Shown in pieces: positions 1 to 6,055 of a DNA stretch of 34,426 bases. The DNA lies in the NCBI RefSeq assembly GCF_028276765.1, contig NZ_JAPYVU010000018.1, positions 1-34,426 of the forward strand, given 5' to 3'. The translations under genes were made by a program, and so were the position numbers. Positions within the stretch are counted from its first letter, which is position 1, and each line of letters starts with the position of its first letter. The notes beneath the pieces were generated by a model. That model was not told the DNA's origin. It saw nothing but the letters and a program-made list of their open reading frames with translations, and did no database searches. The DNA is from Sulfurihydrogenibium sp. (GTDB lineage: Bacteria > Aquificota > Aquificia > Aquificales > Hydrogenothermaceae).

Positions 1-245
1 ACTGCTACCTGATAGTCATTTTCATACAGATAATCAGCAAGCTTTAAATGATAAACTCCTGTATGCTCCATTATGATAAGCATATCTGACTTTTTAAACT
101 TTTTAAGATAAGGCTTAATTTTCTTTTCAAACTCTACTGGGTCAGATTTAACTTCAAAAGTTTCTTTCTTGTTATCATACAATACTGTTGCAGTAAATGA
201 TTTTTTAGATACATCTACTCCTACGACAATTTTATAGTTGTTCAT
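1..245 (-). CDS. IS110-family transposase (DEDD recombinase), N-terminal part
   Basis: This is the first 81 codons of a transposase that continues off the window. Translation from the ATG at 245 begins MNNYKIVVGVDVSKKSF, which is the IS110 RuvC-like start with the first catalytic Asp in GVDVSK. A second acidic residue appears in IIMEHTGVYH, matching the E-x-TG-x-Y signature of the DEDD domain. A strong ribosome binding site (AAGGAGG, about 252-258) precedes the start. IS110 recombinases act with a structured RNA encoded in the leader, and such a leader is present here. The serine-containing C-terminal Tnp domain is outside the window, so intactness cannot be judged. Confidence 0.9.
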   Translation of the reverse strand, partial: MNNYKIVVGVDVSKKSFTATVLYDNKKETFEVKSDPVEFEKKIKPYLKKFKKSDMLIIMEHTGVYHLKLADYLYENDYQVA

Positions 246-283
246 AAAAGCACCTCCTTTCATAAAATACTTGACATGAGAGA

Positions 284-430
284 AACTTCCTGATAACCTA
301 TCATCGTAATCAATACAGGCTTAAAAGCCTAATGTTCTGATTCAGGCTTTAGGAAGTTGTAGGAAGGACAGTCTAAAACATCCTGAACGGTCTTAAAAGA
401 CCAATGACAGAAACTTGATCTGTCCTTCCT
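284..430 (-). ncRNA. candidate IS110 bridge RNA (two guide loops)
   Basis: In the transposase-sense strand the leader folds into two consecutive stem-loops. The first has an 11-bp perfect stem (361-371 with 420-430, AGGAAGGACAG) closing a 48-nt loop that contains a short internal hairpin (GGTCT/AGACC, 389-402). The second has an 8-bp perfect stem (284-291 with 351-358) closing a 59-nt loop with a near-identical internal hairpin (AGGCTT/AAGCCT, 317-330). Two large loops, each split by a small hairpin and placed between the element end and the recombinase start, is the known arrangement of target-binding and donor-binding loops in IS110 bridge RNAs. The loop assignments and RNA ends are inferred. 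Confidence 0.7.
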
Positions 431-440
431 TTTTTCTCCC

Positions 441-495
441 ATGTCTGTAATTATTATAAAACTTATTCTCTTAAAGTTTAAAAATTTTTGGTATA
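441..495. repeat. 55-bp repeat, copy A (identical inverted copy at 33901-33955)
   Basis: This stretch is identical, in inverse orientation, to 33901-33955. Similarity continues for about 12 bp more with three mismatches on the side away from the IS110 element. It contains TATAAT on the minus strand (453-458), placed so that transcription could begin near the IS110 leader. Whether it is a target sequence of IS110, part of an element end, or an older dispersed repeat is unresolved. Confidence 0.85.
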
Positions 496-557
496 CTTAA
501 TATACGATGACAGGAAAAGGTTAAATGATAAACATTAGAAAAAAGACAACCTTATTT

Positions 558-618
558 GTCATTCTGCAGCCGGCGAAGAATATCATGCTTTTATTGAATT
601 TCTCACCCGACGTATATG
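558..618. repeat. MITE-like dispersed repeat, single end
   Basis: This carries the family features found about ten times in the window: GTCATTCTG, then CGGCGAAGAAT, then TTATTGAATTTCTCACCCG, and finally CGTATATG. It is one half of the roughly 185-bp element best seen at 27040-27223. No gene is visible in 246-754 apart from this, the IS110 leader, the 55-bp repeat and the terminator at 699-723. Confidence 0.8.
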
Positions 619-698
619 TAGAAATATAATGTAAATCTATTTCAACAGCAACATTAATATCTCTCACCATCTAACCTATCCATTATCACACTTTAAAA

Positions 699-723
699 TA
701 AAAAAGCCCGCATTAAGCGGGCA
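699..723 (-). terminator. Rho-independent terminator of the bc1 operon
   Basis: A perfect 6-bp GC stem (706-711 with 717-722, GCCCGC/GCGGGC) with a 5-nt loop is followed on the minus strand by a run of T (complement of the A-run at 700-705). It lies about 32 bp after the cytochrome c1 stop codon. Confidence 0.85.
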
Positions 724-754
724 AGGATTAGGGAGGTAAGCCTAAGGGACTATA

Positions 755-1591
755 TCAATGAACATTTTTCCAAATTTTCTTTTTCCATGCAAAAGTTAAT
801 CCAGCCATGACTAACAAGTAGCCTAACACCCAAATACCTAATCTATTTCTTTGGTCTCTGTGTGGGTCTGCTATCTGATCAAGATAAGCTACAGTTTTTT
901 CTGTTGCTTCTTTTGTTAGACCAAGTCTTGGCATTGACGTACCAGGAAGACCATTTTGAGGATTGTTTATAAAACTTTCTAAGTATTCCAATTCCTTAGC
1001 TTTTCCCATAACAGATAAATCCGGTGGAATTTTTCCAAGATATGCTTTTAAGTTATCTTTTGGAGTTTCTGCTTCAATTTTTTGATATTTTACAGAGTGA
1101 CATCTTCCGCAAGCTTCAACTACTATTTCTTTACCTGTTAAATCTTTTTTAGCAACAGAAGACAAGTAAGCAATTATATTAGCTACATCTTCGTCAGAAA
1201 GCTGAGCCATTGGTGGCATTGCAAACTTTGGATTTTTTGTTGCTTCTTGAGGATTTTTAATAAACGCAGCAAGGAATTTATGGTCTACGATTGCAGCAAT
1301 GTTTGACAGATCCGGAGGAACAACGTTAAAAGACGTAATAGCCGTGTTTTTATCCATTCCAGGGTTTATGCCATCATTTTTTAAACCATGGCAGGATGCA
1401 CAGTTTGCCGTGAATAACTCTTTTCCCTTTGTAGCATCACCACCGGTTGGTGCAGACACTTTTAAATCAGAGTATGCATAATCTGGTTTTTTTATCTCTC
1501 CGTGCATAACAGAATGTGCATATGGTTCAATCCCCCAATATCCTATCAGAACTATTACAACCAGTATAGCTAATATTTTAAGTTCTTTCAT
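755..1591 (-). CDS. petC: cytochrome c1, di-haem type, of the bc1 complex
   Basis: This is the haem-c subunit of the quinol:cytochrome c oxidoreductase, passing electrons from the Rieske centre to a soluble cytochrome. The 278-residue protein has an N-terminal membrane segment (about residues 5-22), two cytochrome c domains with haem motifs CASCHG (about 64-69) and CGRCHS (about 161-166), and a C-terminal anchor (about 252-270) ending in a basic tail. Two haems and two membrane segments are the form known from Epsilonproteobacteria and Aquificae, unlike the mono-haem mitochondrial c1. It is the last gene of the operon. Its ribosome binding site (AGGAGG) overlaps the final codons of the cytochrome b gene, so translation is probably coupled. 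The start ATG at 1591 fits this site. Confidence 0.92.
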   Translation of the reverse strand: MKELKILAILVVIVLIGYWGIEPYAHSVMHGEIKKPDYAYSDLKVSAPTGGDATKGKELFTANCASCHGLKNDGINPGMDKNTAITSFNVVPPDLSNIAAIVDHKFLAAFIKNPQEATKNPKFAMPPMAQLSDEDVANIIAYLSSVAKKDLTGKEIVVEACGRCHSVKYQKIEAETPKDNLKAYLGKIPPDLSVMGKAKELEYLESFINNPQNGLPGTSMPRLGLTKEATEKTVAYLDQIADPHRDQRNRLGIWVLGYLLVMAGLTFAWKKKIWKNVH

Positions 1592-1593
1592 AA

Positions 1594-2778
1594 TTATCTA
1601 CCTCCTGCCACTTTTTTCTTTTCTATTTTTGAGACAATAGGAAGCGCCAAGAAGAATGCGAAGTAAATTAAGCTACCAACAAATCCAAGCCAAGCATACA
1701 ATCCAGTAGGAGGTAATTTTCCAAGAATTGTTAAGAAAACAAAATCAGCGATAAATATCCAGAAAAGGACTTTATAGATCGGTCTGTGTTTTCCGCTTAC
1801 GATTGGAGATTTGTCAAGCCATGGTAAAAATGCTGCAATAAACATGCTAAGAACGAATGCAATAAGTCCAAGGTTTTGGCTGAAGAAGAATCCTCTTAAA
1901 ACTTCATAAAACGCCAAGAAATACCATTCTGGGTAAATATGCATTGGAGTTTGCAAGTAATCTGCAGGTTGGAAGTTGATTGGGTCCATTGCAAATTTAT
2001 ATTGATAGAAAACTAAATAGAAGAAGAAAATTAAGAAAACCGACATAACAAAGAATTCTTTAGCCATGAATACTGGCCAGAACGGAATTCCTTTTCCATG
2101 TTTTTTCTCTTCTTTAGTGTAACGTTCCCCATCTTCGTTGTTTGAACCCACTATTCTAACTGCATAAAGGTGGATTGCAGTAAACACAATAAGCAATAAT
2201 GGTAAAAATACTACGTGCAATGCAAAGAATCTTGTCAATGTTGCATCTTCAACTATATAGTTACCTCTTATCCAAACAACTAAATCTGGACCAATAAATG
2301 GGATTTTTTCAAATAATGTAGTGATTGTTTGAGCTGCCCAGTAAGACATTTGACCCCAAGGAAGAAGATAACCAGTAAATGCTGTTGCAGACATTAAAAC
2401 AAAAAGAATGTATCCTGTAATCCATACTATTTCTCTTGGTGGTTTAAAAGAACCATAGTAAATTCCTCTTGCCATATGGATATATAAAACTAAGAACATA
2501 ATAGATGCAGCAACAGCATGTGTATGTCTAAATAACCATCCGTATTCAACATCCATCATTATTGTTTTATTTACGCTATCAAATGCAAGGTGTGCATCCG
2601 GTTTATAGTACATCAATAAAAAAATACCACTAACTACTAAAATTGCAAAAACAAGCATTACAAGGACGCCAAAACTCCATAAAAAGTTAATATTTTTTGG
2701 CACATAATACTCTGTAAGCATTACTTTTACAAGTTCTCTGACGGCTAATCTTTCATCCAACCAATCTATAAATTTCAT
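1594..2778 (-). CDS. petB: cytochrome b of the bc1 complex
   Basis: This is the membrane subunit that oxidises and reduces quinol through two b haems. The 394-residue protein is the long, undivided form with about eight membrane helices. Haem ligands are visible as paired histidines on two helices (RHTHAVAAS...YIHMARG and FALHVV...AIHLYAV). The quinol-oxidation motif PEWY is at about residue 290. The ATG at 2778 was chosen because it follows a strong site (GAGGAGG) by a few bases; a TTG two codons upstream is less likely. It lies between the Rieske gene (20-bp gap) and cytochrome c1 (2-bp gap) in one operon. Confidence 0.95.
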   Translation of the reverse strand: MKFIDWLDERLAVRELVKVMLTEYYVPKNINFLWSFGVLVMLVFAILVVSGIFLLMYYKPDAHLAFDSVNKTIMMDVEYGWLFRHTHAVAASIMFLVLYIHMARGIYYGSFKPPREIVWITGYILFVLMSATAFTGYLLPWGQMSYWAAQTITTLFEKIPFIGPDLVVWIRGNYIVEDATLTRFFALHVVFLPLLLIVFTAIHLYAVRIVGSNNEDGERYTKEEKKHGKGIPFWPVFMAKEFFVMSVFLIFFFYLVFYQYKFAMDPINFQPADYLQTPMHIYPEWYFLAFYEVLRGFFFSQNLGLIAFVLSMFIAAFLPWLDKSPIVSGKHRPIYKVLFWIFIADFVFLTILGKLPPTGLYAWLGFVGSLIYFAFFLALPIVSKIEKKKVAGGR

Positions 2779-2798
2779 CTTCAACCTCCTCTATGTTT

Positions 2799-3305
2799 TT
2801 ATGTAGTTAGACCTTTTTCTTTCATTTGTTTGTATTCAGACCCTTCTTCACCTAAAACAATAGTTGTTCCTTCGATTTTAAACGGTGGAACATCTAACGG
2901 TCTTGGTGGAGGTCCAAATATGTTTTTTCCGCAAGCATCATACTCACCGCCGTGACATGGACAATGCCAGATTTTTTTGTCTGCTTCCCAGTTTGGAATA
3001 CAACCAAGGTGTGTACAAATACCCATTACGACTGTGTACTCGTCTTTTACACTTCTGTCTTTACATTGAACCATGTCCGGAGTTCTTCTCAAAACGAATA
3101 CAGGTTTTCCTCTCCATGATATAACTTTAAACTCTCCTGGTTGTACTGTTGAAAGGTCAAAACTTACCGTTGCTTGAGCTTTTACTTCCGGAAGTGGTTC
3201 CCACGTTTTATACATTGCATACAAAACTCCACCAACACCTACCGCAGCCCATCCACCCATAGCATACAGTAGGAAGTCTCTACGGGACATTTTTTCATCT
3301 GTCAT
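2799..3305 (-). CDS. petA: Rieske iron-sulfur subunit of the bc1 complex
   Basis: The Rieske protein takes the first electron from quinol and hands it to cytochrome c1. The 168-residue product begins MTDEKMSRRDFLLYAMGG, a twin-arginine signal followed by a membrane anchor. The 2Fe-2S ligands are in CTHLGC and CPCHGG, including the disulphide cysteines. The ATG at 3305 is preceded by GGAGGT at a good distance; longer upstream reading frames lack a ribosome binding site and would run through the promoter. It is the first gene of the bc1 operon, with a promoter and a palindromic operator-like site immediately upstream. Confidence 0.94.
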   Translation of the reverse strand: MTDEKMSRRDFLLYAMGGWAAVGVGGVLYAMYKTWEPLPEVKAQATVSFDLSTVQPGEFKVISWRGKPVFVLRRTPDMVQCKDRSVKDEYTVVMGICTHLGCIPNWEADKKIWHCPCHGGEYDACGKNIFGPPPRPLDVPPFKIEGTTIVLGEEGSEYKQMKEKGLTT

Positions 3306-3330
3306 AACTTTACCTCCTGCTAAATTTTTA

Positions 3331-3344
3331 ATGATAATTATCAT
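3331..3344. promoter_or_regulatory. 14-bp perfect palindrome, Fur-family-like operator
   Basis: ATGATAATTATCAT is a perfect palindrome that overlaps the -10 box of the bc1 promoter. TGATAAT half-sites facing ATTATCA are the known core of Fur/PerR-type boxes. Placement over the -10 would fit repression. The regulator is inferred, not seen. Confidence 0.5.
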
Positions 3345-3368
3345 AACTCTTTTTAAACAGTTTGTAAA
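3340..3368 (-). promoter_or_regulatory. sigma70-type promoter of the bc1 operon
   Basis: On the minus strand TTTACA (3363-3368) and TATGAT (3340-3345) are separated by exactly 17 bp, each matching the consensus at five of six positions. The start codon of the Rieske gene lies 34 bp downstream of the -10. Confidence 0.75.
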
Positions 3369-3450
3369 TATTTACTAAGCCAAGATCACCTAACTTTTTT
3401 TTCAATTTAATTAATGATATCGTCCATGACAGTTGATAAATTTAAAAAAC

Positions 3451-3506
3451 AGGAAATTCTTTGCCGATTGCAGAATGACTGGGTGGATTTTTGAAACAGC
3501 TTCCAG
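3451..3506. repeat. degenerate dispersed repeat
   Basis: Contains ATTCTTTGCCGATTGCAGAA followed by TGAC, and then GGATTTTTGAAACAGCTTCC. It matches the variant of the family that ends in a GATTTTTACAAACAGTTTC-like tail, also present near 28540 and 32590. Confidence 0.65.
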
Positions 3507-3547
3507 TAACGATGCTGACTTTCTGAAATGTACAAGCTAAAAGAAAC

Positions 3548-3977
3548 ATGGGAAAATATTATAAAAGAAAGCTTTTAAAACAAGTAAAAGAATTAGATGA
3601 TGTTATGGAAAAACATCCAGAAATAATCTTTAGATTACAAGTTGTAGAATTTGCTTTAGAACACTGTAGTAAAACTTGCAGTTGAAGCTTTTGGTGTATC
3701 AAAATCTACCATATACAGATGGATTAAAAATTATAAAAGCAGTAATAACAATCCTTTATCTTTAAAAAATCGTTATGTATCAAAAAAAATGCTGCAATAT
3801 ATGCTATGGTATAACACAGAAAGACCTCATCATAGTTTAAACAAAAAATCACCTTTACAATACTTTTGTGATATTATGAATTCAAGAAAATCGGAATTTT
3901 CCCAAACCGGTATAACCTATACAAAGATAAGCTTACGAAAATTTTGGAACACCCTCTACAAACGCTTGACAAATTAG
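3548..3977 (+). pseudogene. remnant of a DDE insertion-sequence transposase (IS3/IS481-like)
   Basis: Three pieces of one transposase are recognisable in order. From 3548 a frame begins MGKYYKRKLLKQVKELDD and stops at about 3684. After a frameshift near 3665 a helix-turn-helix segment reads AFGVSKSTIYRWIKNY. Then, after an apparent large internal deletion near 3770-3785, the C-terminal end of an rve-type catalytic domain reads WYNTERPHHSLNKKSPLQY, which is diagnostic of IS3/IS481-type transposases. The first two catalytic acidic residues are missing. The extreme 3' end of the open frame (to 3977) overlaps the promoter of the HU gene, so the exact gene end is uncertain. Confidence 0.8.
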
Positions 3978-3995
3978 GTATAATATTGGTAAACT
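3955..3995 (+). promoter_or_regulatory. promoter region of the HU gene
   Basis: TATAAT at 3979-3984 is the best -10, with a weak TCTACA 18 bp upstream (3955-3960). Alternatively a perfect TTGACA at 3966-3971 could pair with TAAACT at 3990-3995 (18 bp). Both are within 70 bp of the start codon; the sequence does not decide between them. Confidence 0.5.
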
Positions 3996-4023
3996 TAGAT
4001 ATCATTACTTAAGGAGGTTAGAT

Positions 4024-4299
4024 ATGACAAAGTCAGAGCTCATTGCAAAGGTGGCGGAGAAAGCAGAGTTAAAAAAATCAGAGGCTGAAAGAGCAGTTAA
4101 TGCTGCTATCGAAGCATTAGTAGAAGCTCTTTCAAAAGGTGAAAGAACGGCTATTCCTGGTCTTGGTGTTTTTAATGTAAAAGAAAGAAAAGCAAGAAAA
4201 GGAAGAAATCCAAGAACTGGTAAAGAAATCAAAATACCGGCAAGAAAAGTTGTTGTATTTACAGCCGCAAAATCTTTAAAAGAAGCGTTAAACAAATAA
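4024..4299 (+). CDS. hup: histone-like DNA-binding protein HU
   Basis: This 91-residue protein is a bacterial HU/IHF-family nucleoid protein, which bends and compacts DNA as a dimer. It has the usual length, begins MTKSELIAKVAEKAELKKSE, and carries the beta-arm signature GRNPRTGKEIKIPARKVVVF with the DNA-intercalating proline in the RNPRTG arm. The body is HU-like rather than clearly IHF alpha or beta. AAGGAGG at 4011-4017 sits at good spacing before the ATG. It is monocistronic, with its own terminator, convergent with the zinc permease gene. Confidence 0.95.
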   Translation: MTKSELIAKVAEKAELKKSEAERAVNAAIEALVEALSKGERTAIPGLGVFNVKERKARKGRNPRTGKEIKIPARKVVVFTAAKSLKEALNK

Positions 4300-4308
4300 C
4301 ATTTATCC

Positions 4309-4333
4309 GGGAGGAGTCAATCCTCCCTTTTTA
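4309..4333 (+). terminator. Rho-independent terminator of the HU gene
   Basis: A perfect 7-bp stem GGGAGGA/TCCTCCC (4309-4315 with 4321-4327) with a 5-nt loop is followed by TTTTT, 9 bp after the HU stop codon. Confidence 0.9.
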
Positions 4334-4367
4334 TAATATATTCACGAGACTATTTCTTTAGACTCAA

Positions 4368-5117
4368 TCATTGAGACCCTCTTAAAAATGAGAATATAGA
4401 AGACAATATCGCTAAAAAAGTTTGAAAAAATACGATAGTGTAACCTGTTGGTAAGTCAAAGTTATAAGATACATAAACTGCCAAAAGATTGATTAAACTA
4501 CCTAAAATCACAGCATAAAAAATTAAATTCTTAGAGAAAAACTGCATAACCGTAAACGCCGGAGCTATCAAGAGAGAAAAGACGACAAATACGCCGGCTA
4601 ATGAAACTGAACTTGTGATTGTAATTGAAAATACAGAAAAAAATAACATTTCTTTTATAAATCCTGCCGTAAATCTGTTAATCACAAATAAAAACAACCC
4701 TAAGACTGTGTATAAAATAGCTGTTTTGTAAACCTCTGTCATATTTACAAACAGGATATCGTATGCAAGCAAATTGTTTAATTCCTCAAGACCGTGAGGT
4801 GATTTTGACATAATAATGAATATTAAAGAAATTCCAAAAGCATAAATCAGTCCAATAAAACCCTCTACAGAAACTTTTTCTTTTTTTGTTGCAAGCGTTA
4901 TTAAAATAGCCGTTATTAGTGCAAAAGATAGTGAGATTAAATATCTATACTGACCTTCAAAAAAGAAAAGAGAGACTGCCGCTCCTGCGGCAGCCATTTG
5001 TCCAATAGATAAATCAGTAAAGATTATCCCTCTTTTTATTATTTCTATTCCAAAGTAAGAATGGATAACCAATAAAACTATAGATAAAGTCAATGCAGGT
5101 ATTAAAATATCACTCAT
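4368..5117 (-). CDS. znuB: zinc/manganese ABC transporter permease (ZnuB/MntB type)
   Basis: This 249-residue polytopic membrane protein belongs to the ABC-3 family of metal permeases, with about seven to eight predicted helices. The family pattern IFTDLSIGQMAAAGAAVS near residue 31 and the SSVSLAGVFVVFSLLIAPA segment in the C-terminal half are typical. It moves a divalent metal, probably zinc or manganese, delivered by the binding protein encoded just upstream. The two genes overlap by 4 bp (ATGA type), so they are co-translated. No cognate ATP-binding subunit is encoded in the window. It ends the operon about 35 bp before the HU terminator, facing it. Confidence 0.88.
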   Translation of the reverse strand: MSDILIPALTLSIVLLVIHSYFGIEIIKRGIIFTDLSIGQMAAAGAAVSLFFFEGQYRYLISLSFALITAILITLATKKEKVSVEGFIGLIYAFGISLIFIIMSKSPHGLEELNNLLAYDILFVNMTEVYKTAILYTVLGLFLFVINRFTAGFIKEMLFFSVFSITITSSVSLAGVFVVFSLLIAPAFTVMQFFSKNLIFYAVILGSLINLLAVYVSYNFDLPTGYTIVFFQTFLAILSSIFSFLRGSQ

Positions 5118-5998
5118 TTATTCATCCTTTCAACGATTGTATCAAATAAAGAGAACATATCCTTTGCCTCTTCTACTGCTCCAGCGTCATGAGGAAGGAC
5201 TACAATTTTTAAACCCATCTTTTCTGATATGTATTTTGCAGGTTTGATAGGATGGTAAACATCTTGTAATATCATCTTCACATTTTCAGATTTTGATTTT
5301 AAGATTAGCTCCTCTAAATGCTTTGCTGTTGGTGGTATTCCGGGTAATGGCTCTATCGTGTCTACAGAGATAATGCCATATCTTTTTAAGAAATAATCAA
5401 ACAGCTTATGATACTGATAAACTTTTACTCCTTTCAAGCTTGCCATTTTTGAATTCCAAACGGCTAATTTTTCATTCCATCTTTTCTTAAAGTCAGACAA
5501 ATTATTTTTGTAATAATCACAGTTTGAACCATCAAGCTTACATAGTTTTTCTGTAATTACTTGTGAGATAATTGGCACATTATATGGGTCTAAGTGAAAG
5601 TGAGGGTTTCCCTCCGGATGTACATCTCCCATTGCTCTTGATACATTCTCCGGTTTTTCTATCAGATTGATGTACTGAGATAAGTCTAAAAATCCATTTG
5701 ACCCGGGATTAATTTTTCTGTTACTTGCTTGGTTTAAAAGTGGTGGAAGCCAGCCAATTTCAAGACCAGCTCCATTGATGATTAATAAATCTGCGTTTCT
5801 AAGCTTTACAGTCAAAGATGGCTTTGGAACGATAAAGTGAGGGTCTAAGTTTCCGGAAGCTAAATAATCTACCTGTGCTTTCTCTTTTACAATCTCTTTT
5901 GTAATACTTGCTATGTATGGATATGTTGCTACTACTTTAATTTCTGCTTTTACAAATCCAAATGTTAATAAAATTAATAAAAACGATAAAACTCTCAT
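5114..5998 (-). CDS. znuA: zinc/manganese ABC transporter substrate-binding protein (ZnuA type)
   Basis: This is a periplasmic metal-binding protein of 294 residues in the ZnuA/TroA cluster. It has a signal peptide (about 1-18) and then KVVATYPYIASITKEIV, the usual first strand. Candidate metal ligands are His54 in LDPHF, His133/His135 in NPHFHLDP, His in YQYHKLF (about 197) and Asp in LPHDAG (about 272). The long His/acid-rich loop of proteobacterial ZnuA is absent. The ribosome binding site is poor (only AGG in CCAGGCTT), and the TnpB element sits immediately upstream, separating this gene from its presumed operon promoter. Zinc versus manganese cannot be settled from sequence; zinc is favoured by context. 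Confidence 0.85.
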   Translation of the reverse strand: MRVLSFLLILLTFGFVKAEIKVVATYPYIASITKEIVKEKAQVDYLASGNLDPHFIVPKPSLTVKLRNADLLIINGAGLEIGWLPPLLNQASNRKINPGSNGFLDLSQYINLIEKPENVSRAMGDVHPEGNPHFHLDPYNVPIISQVITEKLCKLDGSNCDYYKNNLSDFKKRWNEKLAVWNSKMASLKGVKVYQYHKLFDYFLKRYGIISVDTIEPLPGIPPTAKHLEELILKSKSENVKMILQDVYHPIKPAKYISEKMGLKIVVLPHDAGAVEEAKDMFSLFDTIVERMNK

Positions 5999-6029
5999 TT
6001 TTAAGCCTGGTCAACCAAACTGTACAAAA

Positions 6030-6055
6030 CTGTATAAAAGTGTAAAAAAGTGTAT
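6030..6055 (+). repeat. right terminal inverted repeat of the TnpB element
   Basis: This 26-bp sequence matches the inverse of 7780-7805 at 24 of 26 positions. It is built of tandem 10-bp units (TGTATAAAAG, TGTAAAAAAG, TGTATCAGTT), with a further unit TGTACAAAAC just outside at 6021-6030. Its outer flank AAAA also occurs outside the left repeat, a possible but weak target duplication. Confidence 0.75.

Larger units (their letters stand above)
1..440 (-). mobile_element. IS110-family element, 5' part (runs off window)
   Basis: The element is read on the minus strand and consists of a long non-coding leader (about 246-440) followed by the start of a DEDD transposase. The outer boundary is inferred: just beyond 440 begins a 55-bp sequence that also occurs at 33901-33955 without any IS110 sequence next to it. 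IS110 elements have no classical terminal inverted repeats, so the true end cannot be fixed from one copy. The other end lies outside the window. Confidence 0.75.

Noticed and set aside
4005-4295. 96-codon minus-strand frame opposite the HU gene
   Set aside because: It is the antisense of a clearly conserved gene and has no ribosome binding site.
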